Source: Sphingomonas sp. LY54 (GTDB lineage Bacteria > Pseudomonadota > Alphaproteobacteria > Sphingomonadales > Sphingomonadaceae). From it: DNA of 64,000 bases. The notes beneath the pieces were generated by a model. That model did no database searches. It was not told where the DNA came from and saw only the letters and a list, made by a program, of their open reading frames with translations. The DNA is taken from positions 62,001-126,000 of the forward strand of contig NZ_CP141588.1 of NCBI RefSeq assembly GCF_035594035.1, in the 5' to 3' direction. Shown in pieces: positions 30,308 to 39,395 of this stretch (the first letter of the stretch is position 1; every line of letters starts with the position of its first letter). The position numbers were made by a program, and so were the translations under genes.

Positions 30308-30766
30308 GTGAGGAGACTCTGGATCGTTCCTGCTGGGGTTAGCCTCGCGGCCTTGGGCCATGTTGCGTGGTTCGCCGCAACGTCGCTCTACGAGCGCAAG
30401 GAAGACGCGCAAACGCTTGCTAGAGAGCGCGCTGCACTCACAGCACATCACCGGAAATGCGTGTCCGCAATGTCGGTGCGGAACGCCGAGCTGGAGGCCG
30501 ACCGCGCCGTTGCTGCAGCGGACTACCGCCCGCTGATTGTATATATCGGCGATGATGTTGGACGGTATGAAGCTGTCGGCATGCCTGGATATCGCGCATC
30601 AAATGCGCATGCTTCGGGTCTGAAGCTGGTTCGTGAGCCGGAGCCTTGTTCGCAGGCGAGTGCTTACAGCCTGGCGGGGCCGCACCCAGCAATTCTCGCA
30701 TTCGCTGAGCGGTATAATCGTCGCTTGCTTGCGATCGCGCCCGAAGAGTCAGCCCGCTTCTGCTAA
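30308..30766 (+). CDS. Membrane-anchored hypothetical protein
   Basis: 152 residues from GTG 30308, with GGGAGGAGG eight bases upstream. One N-terminal helix (LWIVPAGVSLAALGHVAWFAA), then a charged segment (YERKEDAQTLARERAAL) and a soluble domain with three Cys. It starts about 50 bases after the acyl-CoA ligase. No family recognised. Confidence 0.5.
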   Translation: MRRLWIVPAGVSLAALGHVAWFAATSLYERKEDAQTLARERAALTAHHRKCVSAMSVRNAELEADRAVAAADYRPLIVYIGDDVGRYEAVGMPGYRASNAHASGLKLVREPEPCSQASAYSLAGPHPAILAFAERYNRRLLAIAPEESARFC

Positions 30767-30787
30767 GGTGAGCAGCGCGCCCTTCAC

Positions 30788-31636
30788 TCAGAACAGCCGC
30801 AATTGCGGACCCTGCGGCGGCTCGAACAGATCGGTGCGCAGCGTCAGTTTCTCTCGATTGAGCCCATATTTGCGCGCGGCGATCGTGAAGCGGGTCTTGA
30901 GCAGCTCCGCCCACGGCCCCGAGCCGCGCATGCGCGTGAACCAATCGGGGTCGTTGTCGCGCTCGCCGCGCAGCGACTGGATGATCGCCATCACCTTGCC
31001 GGCCCGGTCCGGGAAATGCTCGTCGAGCCACGCGCGGAACAATGGCGCCACCTCGTGGGGCAGGCGCACGGGAATGTAGAAGGCGCCGCGCGCGCCGGCC
31101 TCCGCCGCCGCTTCCAGAATATGCTCGATCTCGTGATCGGTGACCGCCGGCACGACCGGCGCGATGGCGACATAGGTGGGAATGCCGGCCTCGCTTAGCG
31201 TCTTCACCGCGGCGAGCCGCTTGCGCGGGGCCGGCGCCCGCGGCTCGAGCGTGCGTGCGATCTCACGCGTCAGCGAGGTGATCGACAGCGCCACCCCCAC
31301 CAGATTGTCGGCCGCCATGGGCGCCAAGAGGTCGATGTCGCGCACCACCCGGTCGGATTTGGTCGTGATCATGAGCGGATGCTTCGTCTCGGCCAGCACC
31401 TCGACGATCTGGCGCATGATCCGCCACTTGCCCTCGATCGGCTGATAGGGATCGGTGTTGGTCCCGATCGCCATCGACCGCACTTGATAACCCGGTTTGG
31501 CGAGCTCGGCGCGGAGCAGGGCGGCGGCGTCCGGCTTGGCGAACAATTTCGATTCGAAGTCGAGCCCCGGCGACAGATCGTGAAAGGCGTGGGTCGGCCG
31601 CGCGAAGCAATAGATGCAGCTGTCGTTTATGCGCAG
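30788..31636 (-). pseudogene. 5'-truncated PA0069-type radical SAM protein
   Basis: The homologous frame runs from about 31618 (CIYCFARPTHAFHDLSPGLD) to 30788 with the family body intact (AIGTNTDPYQPIEGKWRIMR; normal C-terminus). Upstream the frame reads LRINDS after a TGA at 31637-31639, where intact members have about 60 residues and INPYRGCEHGCIYC. The first cysteine of the CX3CX2C iron-sulfur motif is therefore lost and the protein cannot bind its cluster. An internal ATG at 31546 would give an even shorter 252-residue product. The break marks the edge of the accessory region. Confidence 0.85.
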
Positions 31637-31639
31637 TCA

Positions 31640-32123
31640 CATTGTTCATAGAGAAGCTCAAGCGACTGAGTTTGAACCCTATCTGCCCAGTTAAAGCAGA
31701 AGCTGTTGTTCATGAACGTCCGGGCTGGCGTAGGTGGGAGACGGCTGCGCGCGGCTACCCAAATGCCCCATACGTTTAGATGGGCGGTGCCGGCGACGCG
31801 CGCACGACCGCTAGTTGCACCATGCCCCGGCGAGTTCGCCGCAACCTTAGACTCGCTCTGCAGGGGGGTAGTTCGTTACCTGAGGACGTCGATGAGCATC
31901 CTCAAGGCCATTGAACAGCTCGCCGGAGAGCAACACGATGAGGGCTTCAAGGACGCCGACGTTGCAGTCGGCCACGCTCGCGGGCTTTGGGTTGGGGATG
32001 GTTTGCAAGGCCCCCTTCTTTCCTCCCATTCCCACGCGCGATTTCGTTCCGTTACGTTGACGCGCTCAGGTTCGCGCCGCACTAAGCGCTCCACGGACTC
32101 GTACTTTTGCAGTAGGATCGGCA
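31640..32123. other. Gene-poor stretch at the start of the accessory region
   Basis: Begins at the radical SAM junction. Short opposed open frames around 31850-32120 lack good start signals and resemble no family. I see no convincing gene, tRNA or integrase attachment site. Confidence 0.5.
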
Positions 32124-32372
32124 TTGGGTGAGAGATCAGCTTACTTCACGGTGTTTCTAATAAAGGATGGCGAGGCCGCTATTTATCGGTTCGAGGCTAT
32201 CGATCTTTTCGAAGCGCGTCGTTTTGTCGACACCTCGCCCATCTTCAAAGGGTACGAGATCGTACGGGTTCACTGCCTTGGAGCTGTAAAGCCAAATCTG
32301 TTGGATGAATTTGACTTGCTTTTTAGGCCAAGTAAACGACGGTCCCGTTACCCACCGGATGGTGCCGTCTAG
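32124..32372 (+). CDS. Small hypothetical protein
   Basis: 82 residues from a TTG at 32124. Sequence MGERSAYFTVFLIKDGEAAI then YRFEAIDLFEARRFVDTSP, a plausible compact alpha/beta fold. No ribosome-binding site of note. The base composition is lower in GC than the left half. Function unknown; the reality of the gene is uncertain. Confidence 0.4.
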   Translation: MGERSAYFTVFLIKDGEAAIYRFEAIDLFEARRFVDTSPIFKGYEIVRVHCLGAVKPNLLDEFDLLFRPSKRRSRYPPDGAV

Positions 32373-32474
32373 CTGCGAGGTCAGACGGTGTCTGCGGTAG
32401 CGACCTCGAGCAAGGGCGCTAGAAGCCGACGTTGGCCGGCTTCTGCATCAGCCGCCGACAAGGGTGGAGCCGGC

Positions 32475-32695
32475 TAAGGGCCAGAGCCTGTGGTAGCGGG
32501 GCTGCTATGCGCCATTTGCGGTCGTTCAGACGTTGGCCGGCGGTGCCGAAAAGCGGACGTTCGTTCAGCTAGGCGGTCATGTCCGCAAACGACCCAAGCC
32601 GGTCGTAGAAGGTCGTTCGCCCGATGCCCGAAAGCAGCCGTTCGTTCATGCCGAGCGCGAATGGCTGCAAACGACCCATTGTAGACATTCCACAC
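32475..32695. repeat. Cluster of decayed interspersed repeats
   Basis: Several divergent copies of the accessory-region repeat: GCCATTTGCGGTCGTTCAG, AAAAGCGGACGTTCGTTCAG, AAGCAGCCGTTCGTTCATG and GGCTGCAAACGACCCATTG. The stretch 32373-32710 contains no gene. Confidence 0.75.
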
Positions 32696-32710
32696 GTTTG
32701 ATGAATGTCC

Positions 32711-33340
32711 CTAACGAGGGCGTTGCGTGATTATAGCCACCCATGGACCAGAGCCTTTTTCAAAGCCGCCGCCCACATATTCTGTGACATTTGCGATCTG
32801 CCACGGAGCGGATTGTCGATAGAAGTTCAACAACTCCTCATGCGACGGGTAATTGTAATATCGGCCGACGCTATCGCGGCCTTCGCTCCTCCCGGTTTTG
32901 TAACTCGCAAAGTGCAGTCCCAAGGGCTTCAACGCTGCAAAAATACGACAGAGAATTCCGGAAAGGCCTTGGCGCGGCACGTGGATGAGGCTGGCACTTG
33001 CCCACACCGCGTCATACTCTTCCACGGCGTCAAGCTCGTCAAAGCGCATCACTTTGACCGGGCGGTTCATGCGCCTTTCTGCCATGGCTGCGATGGCAGG
33101 AGACGCTTCAATGGCATCTACTACGAATCCTTGAGCGAGCATTGCGGAGGCGTCTATTCCCCCGCCACATCCAAGATCGAGGATGCGAGAGGAAGGCGCG
33201 AGTAGGGCAAGAAAAGACTCAAGGTGACGGCTCTGACCGCCAGCTCCGCTTGCGGAGTAGGTCGGTGCAAACTTCTCATAATAGGCCAATGTATCAGGAT
33301 CGAATGTATCGCCATCGTCTCGTTGCGGAGAATTGTGCAT
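32711..33340 (-). CDS. Class I SAM-dependent methyltransferase
   Basis: 209 residues from ATG 33338-33340 (MHNSPQRDD). Motif I ILDLGCGGGIDASAML, motif II VDAIEASPAIA, and an AVWASASLIHVPR motif of the Methyltransf_11/25 group. The sequence upstream of this ATG is an interspersed repeat, so the longer frame is an artefact. Substrate unknown. Confidence 0.85.
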   Translation of the reverse strand: MHNSPQRDDGDTFDPDTLAYYEKFAPTYSASGAGGQSRHLESFLALLAPSSRILDLGCGGGIDASAMLAQGFVVDAIEASPAIAAMAERRMNRPVKVMRFDELDAVEEYDAVWASASLIHVPRQGLSGILCRIFAALKPLGLHFASYKTGRSEGRDSVGRYYNYPSHEELLNFYRQSAPWQIANVTEYVGGGFEKGSGPWVAIITQRPR

Positions 33341-33448
33341 ACTGGCCGACGGTAGCAAGCGCCACGTCCGCTTTCCACCCATCGCAGACATTGGCGACTT
33401 CCCGTTGCACAATTACACCGAGTCAGGGGAGCCTTCATCGGCAAACGC

Positions 33449-34324
33449 CTATGGATGTCCGATCGTCTGCTGAAGGAAGTTGTGGAGGCGCTCATAATAG
33501 GCCTGATCGCGCAGGTCACCCATCGCCGCATGGCCACGGCCAGGCACGAGCCAAAGCATTTTGCGGCCCGGCGCAGCCGCAAAGAGTGCCCGTGTTTCCT
33601 CTGGAGGCGTGTATCGGTCGTCTTCGCCGCCCATCACGAAAACAGGCCCATGGAAACGCTGCAACGCTTCGAGCGGTGAGAGCTTGTCCGGCATCACTCC
33701 GAACCGAGGCTTGGATTGAAAGCTTAACAGAGGCTCCAGCAGATACGCTGGAACCGTGGTGAGACGCTCGGCGATCCGGTTGCGGATAGCTCGTCTGATA
33801 TCGGGATAGACCGCTTGCAGCACCAAGGCGTCGGCGGGGATCGGTCCTCGAGGCCCGAGAAGTGCAGCAGCGCCGCCGAGAGAGTGTCCGATGATGCCTA
33901 CCCGCGCGCCTGCCTGTCGCTTCTTCAGCCAATCGAAAGCAGCCTGTGCGTCCAATGCTTCATGAAGCCCGAAGCTGCGTGTCGCCATCTCCGACTGTCC
34001 GTGCCCCCTGAAGTCGATGGTGAGCACCGCGTAGCCTAGTGAGGCGAGGCGAGCCGCTCCCGCTGCAGTGGAGATGCGAGACGACTTCACCCCGTGCAGC
34101 AGCAGGACGGATGGAGAATGTGGCTGCCGCCCTGGCCAATATGTTCCTGCCAACTTTAGCCCATCGAGGCTGCGGATCTCGATATCCTGGGCAGGAGATG
34201 CTGCCGCAGGGACCACGCTAGGTTCACCTTGGACCATTGCAGATCCGGCGATCCAGCTAAGTGCCAATCCGCCAGGAACGAGCGCTGCCGCGCAGAGAAT
34301 GAGAGCCTTGCGCAGCGAGAGCAT
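33449..34324 (-). CDS. Alpha/beta hydrolase with signal peptide or anchor
   Basis: 291 residues from MLSLRKALILCAAALVPGGL. Hydrophobic N-terminus, then an alpha/beta hydrolase fold: oxyanion HGVKSSR, nucleophile Ser in GHSLGG, Asp in GGEDDRYTP, and His in GRGHAAMGD. Probably a periplasmic or membrane-bound esterase or peptidase-like hydrolase. Followed downstream by the methyltransferase on the same strand about 110 bases on. Confidence 0.85.
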   Translation of the reverse strand: MLSLRKALILCAAALVPGGLALSWIAGSAMVQGEPSVVPAAASPAQDIEIRSLDGLKLAGTYWPGRQPHSPSVLLLHGVKSSRISTAAGAARLASLGYAVLTIDFRGHGQSEMATRSFGLHEALDAQAAFDWLKKRQAGARVGIIGHSLGGAAALLGPRGPIPADALVLQAVYPDIRRAIRNRIAERLTTVPAYLLEPLLSFQSKPRFGVMPDKLSPLEALQRFHGPVFVMGGEDDRYTPPEETRALFAAAPGRKMLWLVPGRGHAAMGDLRDQAYYERLHNFLQQTIGHP

Positions 34325-34339
34325 GACCAAAGACTATCA

Positions 34340-34475
34340 AGCAAGCTGCGCCCGCTCAACGTCCGCTATGGGTGGTTAGCGGACCGGCGGCTTTCGGGCG
34401 CCGGCGCCGCAAAAGCGGCCATTTAGCCAGACATGGGTCTAACGACTGCAAACGACCCATTGCGGACATTTGCTC
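34340..34475. repeat. Interspersed repeat copies
   Basis: CAACGTCCGCTATGGGTGG, TTAGCGGACCGGCGGCTTTC, AAAAGCGGCCATTTAGCC and CTGCAAACGACCCATTGCGG are recognisable pieces of the accessory-region repeat family between divergent genes. Confidence 0.7.
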
Positions 34476-34508
34476 ACGGTGTGATTTGGGCAAGGATGCA
34501 GCTTTGGG

Positions 34509-34892
34509 ATGAGAGACTTGGACCGGCGTAAATTGATGGGTTCCGTCGCGTTCGGCCTGCTCCTGTTGCTCGGGTGGGCTAGCCGCTATGCGCCGGGGCT
34601 TTCCCAAGACGATTGGGGGACATGGTGGAAATTGGCTTATGTCGTCGCCGTGTGCGCTGCGCTCTTTGCGGCCTTCTACGACCGGCAAAATCTTCCGGCG
34701 AAGACATGGAACTTCAATCCAAAGCGCGGCCTTCTCTATTTCTTTCTCGGATGGATCATCTTCCCTGTGATGATCGGCATCGAGGCCATATCCGGAACCG
34801 ACTTCACCTTGAGCCGAATGGTGCTGGGAACCCTAGCTCTATCAGTTCTCGTGGGTATTGTTGGAACATTCACCGAGAACGTCGGGGTTTGA
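34509..34892 (+). CDS. Four-helix membrane protein
   Basis: 127 residues from ATG 34509. Four hydrophobic segments (VAFGLLLLLGWA; LAYVVAVCAALFAAFY; LLYFFLGWIIFPVMIG; LGTLALSVLVGIVG). No conserved motif recognised. Followed nine bases later by another small gene, suggesting a two-gene operon. Confidence 0.6.
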   Translation: MRDLDRRKLMGSVAFGLLLLLGWASRYAPGLSQDDWGTWWKLAYVVAVCAALFAAFYDRQNLPAKTWNFNPKRGLLYFFLGWIIFPVMIGIEAISGTDFTLSRMVLGTLALSVLVGIVGTFTENVGV

Positions 34893-34900
34893 GCTACCGA

Positions 34901-35248
34901 ATGGCTGCGTTCGATCAGATAGAGGAGGTTCGCCCTTCCCCGCAGTTCGGTAATACCGGCCCCGAGGGCTGGGGCTTCACTCTTTGGGGTGGTGCGTGTG
35001 CCGAAGACGTTCACCGCAACCTGCTTGAAGGCTTAGCTAAGACTTACCCGACGTCCAGCCTCACTCTCCCACCTTGGTATGATGGTGAAGACTTGGTGGA
35101 AGGCTCCCTGACGTGGCAAGGCGTGCCGATCTGGGTGTGGTTCGAGACGGTCTTAAATCACACTTACCTATGGTCTGCGGATCAGGCAGCCGTGGTAAGC
35201 CTCAGGGAAGCCCTGCTTCCGATCGCCCGGTCCATGGGATCGCGCTGA
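34901..35248 (+). CDS. Small hypothetical protein
   Basis: 115 residues starting MAAFDQIEEVRPSPQFGN. Soluble, Trp-rich (GWGFTLWGG; GVPIWVWFE). It follows the four-helix protein closely. Possibly an immunity-like or effector-associated protein, but nothing in the sequence proves this. Confidence 0.5.
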   Translation: MAAFDQIEEVRPSPQFGNTGPEGWGFTLWGGACAEDVHRNLLEGLAKTYPTSSLTLPPWYDGEDLVEGSLTWQGVPIWVWFETVLNHTYLWSADQAAVVSLREALLPIARSMGSR

Positions 35249-35251
35249 ACT

Positions 35252-35290
35252 TCCGCAATGGGTGGAAAGCGGACATTGCGGAAATTAAGC
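35252..35290. repeat. Interspersed repeat copy
   Basis: CTTCCGCAATGGGTGGAAAG and then CGGACATTGCGGA, one of the best-preserved copies of the repeat core. Confidence 0.75.
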
Positions 35291-35342
35291 CTGTTACGGT
35301 AGGTCGATCCATTCGCGCTTACCCAGGTTCCAGGATCTTCCG

Positions 35343-35663
35343 ATGCACCCTGCCCCAAAAACGCCAATGGAGGCGCTGGCGATATTCAGAAGCGCAGAGT
35401 CGGAAGAATGGGAGCGCGACTATGCCGCCGGCATGATCACCTCACTCGACGAAGCGCTACCTGACCTCGTGGCCGTCGCGTGCGATCCCACGGCCAGCGC
35501 AGGCTTGCAGCAAAGGGTGGCAGAGGCTCTCTCCTTTGCGTGGCGAGACAGAGGGATACTTTGGACGGCCGACATTTCAGGCTTCACTCCCATGGCTCGC
35601 CAGGAAATACTGTTCCGTCGAGGTGAGGGGCCGCCCTTCCAAGGCCCATGGCCGGACGAATGA
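35343..35663 (+). CDS. Small hypothetical protein
   Basis: 106 residues, MHPAPKTPMEALAIFRSAES, mostly helical, with a C-terminal RRGEGPPFQGPWPDE. It resembles short HEAT-like or immunity-type proteins (SLDEALPDLVAVACDP..AEALSFAW). Function unknown. Confidence 0.5.
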   Translation: MHPAPKTPMEALAIFRSAESEEWERDYAAGMITSLDEALPDLVAVACDPTASAGLQQRVAEALSFAWRDRGILWTADISGFTPMARQEILFRRGEGPPFQGPWPDE

Positions 35664-35664
35664 T

Positions 35665-35925
35665 GGCTGTGTCTGCAATGGGTCGTTTGCGGCCATTCGC
35701 CGGGGACATGAACGAACGGCAGCTTTGGGAACGGTCGGACAGCCTCTTACGACCGACTTTGGCGCGAACCGGCCACCCTCTCGGTGTAAACGAGACGCCC
35801 GAGGTTGTCCGCAATGGGTGGAAAGCAGGCGGGCCGCTTTCAGGCGCCGGGTAACAAAAAGCAGCCGTTCGTTCAGGAATGGTCTAACGACTGCAAACGA
35901 CCCAATTGCGGACGTTCCCTGTCTC
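35665..35925. repeat. Cluster of interspersed repeats
   Basis: Contains CTGCAATGGGTCGTTTGCGG, GAACGAACGGCAGCTTTGGG, GTCCGCAATGGGTGGAAAGC, AAAAAGCAGCCGTTCGTTCA and CTGCAAACGACCCAATTGCG: at least two tandem decayed units with no gene. Confidence 0.75.
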
Positions 35926-35929
35926 CGCC

Positions 35930-36427
35930 TCAGGGGCGGAGGTCACGCTCGAAATACCAGTCCGAAAAAATCTTGGAATGTTCCTTCGGCCCCATTTCGA
36001 TGAACATGCGCCAGCGATCCCGGCGACGGTCATATTCGAGCCGGTTGCGGAACTCACCCGCACGATAAGGAAAGCTCAACTCCACCTGGTCACCGACGAT
36101 TCGGCCGCTGCCCAGGGTGCGCGAACTCTCGCCCCCCGTGCCGTCCAGCCAATGCGCGACGATGCTGCCGTCGTCGGCCTGCCCGAGATATACCCGCGCC
36201 TCATAAGGCAACTTCCCGGCAGGATCCTTGATATGCATTTCGAGGAAGGCGCCGCCGAACTGCGGACGTACTTCCGCGCCGATGACGGTCGTCTCGCCGC
36301 GCGTCGTGCCGGTAACCGCCCACGTGCCGACGAAGCGGCCGAGAACGCCCTCGCTCAGCGGTGCGGCGACCCCAGCTTGAGACACGCCCAGGAGCACACA
36401 GAGTGGCAGCAGCTTCCAATTCGACAT
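35930..36427 (-). CDS. Secreted DUF1579-like protein
   Basis: 165 residues. Signal peptide (MSNWKLLPLCVLLGVSQAG, cut after AAP or nearby), then a lipocalin-like beta domain: LGRFVGTWAVTGTTRGETT, FGGAFLEMHIKDPAG, YLGQADDGSIVAHWLDGTG. Such proteins are periplasmic and of unknown ligand. Confidence 0.65.
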   Translation of the reverse strand: MSNWKLLPLCVLLGVSQAGVAAPLSEGVLGRFVGTWAVTGTTRGETTVIGAEVRPQFGGAFLEMHIKDPAGKLPYEARVYLGQADDGSIVAHWLDGTGGESSRTLGSGRIVGDQVELSFPYRAGEFRNRLEYDRRRDRWRMFIEMGPKEHSKIFSDWYFERDLRP

Positions 36428-36613
36428 GTTTCCCCCCGCGCGATTGCGTCGGCGGAACGAATATCGCTGTGCACCTATGACCGCAATCCACCCAGTGCGG
36501 ACGTTGATGGCCAGCTTAGCGATCTAGGCCCAGGGACGTCCAAAAAGGGTGGAAAGCGGACATTCCAATCCGTTATGGGTAGAGCTCTCTGGGCCGGATT
36601 GAAGTGAGGTTTC

Positions 36614-36886
36614 ATGACTTGGTCTCCGCTCGTCCTGATCGTCATGATCACCCTGCTCGCTACGGGTGTGCTGATCGCGTTCATCGAAAACTGGAGCCGC
36701 CTTGGACCCATTTGCTCCCGCTGGAGCTGGCTGCTCGAGACCGCTTTTGCACTGTGGTTTGGCTATTCTGCTTTCCAAGCTTTGCAGTCAGGCGAAATTC
36801 TCTGGGGCTGGATTGCACTGCTCGTGGGAGGCATCTTTGCCGGGTCGGCCGCGACGCGGATCAGGCGGATGCGGCGACTAGAGTGA
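36614..36886 (+). CDS. Three-helix small membrane protein
   Basis: 90 residues, MTWSPLVLIVMITLLATGVL onward, with three hydrophobic segments and a basic C-terminus (TRIRRMRRLE). Preceded by GAAGTGAGG. Function unknown. Interspersed repeat pieces lie on both sides (36480-36580; 36890-36915). Confidence 0.55.
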   Translation: MTWSPLVLIVMITLLATGVLIAFIENWSRLGPICSRWSWLLETAFALWFGYSAFQALQSGEILWGWIALLVGGIFAGSAATRIRRMRRLE

Positions 36887-37002
36887 AGCGCTGTCCGCAG
36901 TGGGTGGGATGCGGGCGTCAGCGCTACGCAATGCCGGCTAGCTGAAACCGCTCAATCAAATAGTTGGTCGGGTTCGAGGAGTCGCGTTGGGGGAGTGGCG
37001 CT

Positions 37003-37473
37003 GTGCGTGAACTGACTATCCGCCTTGAAGAGGGCGAAGCCGACCGAGCCTTCATCCGCGCCCTGAACGGACGTTTGAGCGACGTTATCGACGCCCCAAC
37101 CCATTCCCGCGACGAAGTCGTTGCCTTCCAGGATCGTTTCACCGCTTCGGCCTGGGGAGCCGACGCAGGGCATAATGCGACATTGGTTGCCGCGAGCAAT
37201 GACGGGCGGCGGCTAGGCTATGTACATGTCCGGGAAGGCACGGACGACATCGCCAATGAAAAGTGCGGCTACATCGCGCTTCTAGCCGTCGCGGCTGAGG
37301 CCGAGGGCGAGGGCGTTGGGCTGGCTCTTCTCCACGCCGCTGAGAACTGGGCGAAAGACATGGGGTATCGCCGGCTCTCGCTGGATGTCTTCGCAAGCAA
37401 CCAGCGCGCCCGCCATTTCTACGAGAAGGCGGGGTTTCGGCCCGAAACCATCCGTTTGATCAGGCAACTTTGA
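37003..37473 (+). CDS. GNAT-family N-acetyltransferase
   Basis: 156 residues from GTG 37003 behind GGGGGAG. The acetyl-CoA motif A is degenerate but recognisable: IALLAVAAEAEGEGVGLALLHAAENWA. Motif B is LSLDVFASNQRARHFYEKAGFRP. Probably acetylates a small molecule or a protein N-terminus. Substrate unknown. Confidence 0.85.
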   Translation: MRELTIRLEEGEADRAFIRALNGRLSDVIDAPTHSRDEVVAFQDRFTASAWGADAGHNATLVAASNDGRRLGYVHVREGTDDIANEKCGYIALLAVAAEAEGEGVGLALLHAAENWAKDMGYRRLSLDVFASNQRARHFYEKAGFRPETIRLIRQL

Positions 37474-37650
37474 TTCAGATGGCGACCAATCCCACCAGCG
37501 GTTGAATGTCCGCAATGGGTCGAAAGCAGACCTATAGCATGCGGACGCCGCGACAGTCGGCTCGTACCCAGAAGCGGACAATCGCTCTCCGGGCCAAACC
37601 CTGAGCAAATCCACGATTACCGGGAGTACGGCGGATCCGTTCAATTCGGA

Positions 37651-37932
37651 TCATTCGGTAGGAGACTCGGCGTGCGCGACGGCCTTAGTTTCGCGTCCAA
37701 AGGGGGGAGTGATATGCCATACTATCACGTGAACAAGAACGCCCAGCAGAATGGCGACCATGAGGTCCACGAGAATGGGTGTGCCCATCAGCCGTACCAG
37801 GAAAACCGGCTGTCGCTTGGTTTTCATGCAACTTGCCGAGGCGCGGTGCAGGAGGCAAAGAAATCCTACCGGCAGTCGAACGGATGCTACTACTGCTGCA
37901 ATGAGTGCCATACCAGTTAGCCGTCTGATCAT
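37651..37932 (-). CDS. Small membrane protein, uncertain
   Basis: 93 residues, MIRRLTGMALIAAVVASVRL, with two hydrophobic segments (N-terminal and LVDLMVAILLGVLVHVIVWH). No family recognised. An opposed reading frame exists, but its composition is less protein-like. Confidence 0.4.
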   Translation of the reverse strand: MIRRLTGMALIAAVVASVRLPVGFLCLLHRASASCMKTKRQPVFLVRLMGTPILVDLMVAILLGVLVHVIVWHITPPFGRETKAVAHAESPTE

Positions 37933-38120
37933 GGTTTCAGGCCAAGGTACCCGCTACCCACCGAGCGCGGCGCGAACGTCGGTACGCACCGTTTGCGGCC
38001 ACTCGCCGACGACATGAACGAACGGCAGCTTTTGGGGGCGGCCGAACAGCCTGTGACGACCGACTTTGGCGCCACTCGGGGGAGGCGGTGAGCCGGCCGG
38101 GACCGGCTCACCTAAGTACC
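37933..38120. repeat. Interspersed repeat copies beside the recombinase gene
   Basis: CCGTTTGCGGCCACTCGCCG, GAACGAACGGCAGCTTTTGG and CGACCGACTTTGGCGCCACT match the unit at 35690-35770 in order, so this is a second copy of the same longer unit. No gene here. Confidence 0.75.
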
Positions 38121-38753
38121 TTAGACCTCAGTCGCCTCTGCCAAGGTAAGGGCATCCTCGACCTCGACGCCCAAATACCTGACGGTCGTCTCGATCTTCG
38201 TGTGACCCAAGAGGATTTGCACCGCTCTGAGATTCCCCGTCTGCTTGTAGATGAGGGCTGCCTTGGTGCGACGGAGAGAATGTGTGCCGTAGTCCTCTCG
38301 CCGAAGGCCGATGGCGGTCACCCACTCGTCAACGAGCCGGGCATACTGCCGGGTGCTGATGTGATCGGAGTGATCCGTTCGGCTGGGGAATACGAAGTCG
38401 TCTAGCGAGCCGCCGCGACCCTCCAGCCATTCCAGCAAACTCGTCCTAGCGGGTTCAAGTACCTCAAACTGAACGGGCCGACCCGTCTTCTGCTGTATGA
38501 CGATGGCTCGCTGCCGGATGCGACCTCCGCTCACCAGTTCGCCGATCCGTATCTTCACCAGGTCACAGCCACGCAGCTTGCTGTCGATCGCTAGATCGAA
38601 CAGCGCACGATCTCGAAGTCGCCGCTCCTGCTCTAACCAGAAGCGTACAGCCCAGACCTGCTTAGGATGGAGGGGCCTTTTGGCGCCCAGCTTACGACCG
38701 GCGTTCCATACGGAACGGCAGTCCTGCCCGGGGTCATAGATCGAGTGTCCCAT
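38121..38753 (-). CDS. Small tyrosine recombinase (integrase family)
   Basis: 210 residues from MGHSIYDPGQDC. Catalytic residues of the tyrosine recombinase family: Arg in AIDSKLRGCDLVKI, HSLRR (His-x-x-Arg), GHTKIETTVRYLG with His and the nucleophilic Tyr. The N-terminal arm-binding domain of phage integrases is reduced, so it is little more than a catalytic domain. Such solitary recombinases occur in mobile islands and integron-like arrays. No flanking attachment repeats were identified. Confidence 0.85.
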   Translation of the reverse strand: MGHSIYDPGQDCRSVWNAGRKLGAKRPLHPKQVWAVRFWLEQERRLRDRALFDLAIDSKLRGCDLVKIRIGELVSGGRIRQRAIVIQQKTGRPVQFEVLEPARTSLLEWLEGRGGSLDDFVFPSRTDHSDHISTRQYARLVDEWVTAIGLRREDYGTHSLRRTKAALIYKQTGNLRAVQILLGHTKIETTVRYLGVEVEDALTLAEATEV

Positions 38754-38943
38754 GTTCATCTCCGTTGGCCAGGAATGGCCGGCACAGAGATGAGGGCACC
38801 CAAGCCTTGCTGAACCCGCAGGAGCGGCAGCGCTTGGCCGTTAGGGACTGTCTGCTTCCGGGTGCCAGGGCGGAAAAGCGGACCTTAGCGGCCCATGCAG
38901 GCTCGACGTCCGCTAACGACCCTAAGCTGCCGTCATCTATCAG

Positions 38944-39333
38944 TTAACGCGATAGACAACGCGAAGCGCTTTGCTGCATTTCGGCGCTTGAGGCGCGCCC
39001 ATTCCGATCAGCGTCAATGCAAGCAAAGGCGCTCAATGCGCCCTGCTGCAACTCACTCCCGTCCACAAAACCATCACGATTGATGTCTTGATCCCGATAG
39101 AAGCCGCGCATTGCTTCATTGAATGAGGTTTCGTCATCAGCGGAAAGTGGCTGCGGGCTTCGCAAGCCCGTTTCAACCATGTGATCAATCTCCGCGAAAC
39201 TTAGCCGTTCATCCCGATCCTGGTCCCAACGCTTCATAACAGAACGATATTGAGCAACGAGACTTTCGCGTGTCGGTTCTTGAGCGGGTGAGATTTGGGC
39301 TGTGGTCGCCGCGATCAGGATCATCGAAAGCAT
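38944..39333 (-). CDS. Secreted EF-hand protein
   Basis: 129 residues. A short signal peptide (MLSMILIAATTA) is followed by EF-hand loops: DQDRDERLSFAE, DINRDGFVDGSE and a third, DADRNGRASSAE. The first two keep the 1-3-5-12 calcium ligands well; the third is weaker. Probably a periplasmic calcium-binding protein. Confidence 0.75.
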   Translation of the reverse strand: MLSMILIAATTAQISPAQEPTRESLVAQYRSVMKRWDQDRDERLSFAEIDHMVETGLRSPQPLSADDETSFNEAMRGFYRDQDINRDGFVDGSELQQGALSAFACIDADRNGRASSAEMQQSASRCLSR

Positions 39334-39395
39334 GGTCGCATACTATCCGATGAATGTCGGTTTACCACCCGTTGCGGACACTGAGGCAACGTAGG

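Noticed and set aside
31847..32035. 62-codon - strand frame (MGMGGKKGALQ...)
   Set aside because: No ribosome-binding site, no family resemblance and an equally good opposed frame; left unannotated.
36224..36580. Frames beginning or ending with SAMGGKR/NGWKA-like peptides in several places
   Set aside because: These peptides are read-through of the interspersed repeat core, not protein motifs; starts within them were moved downstream.
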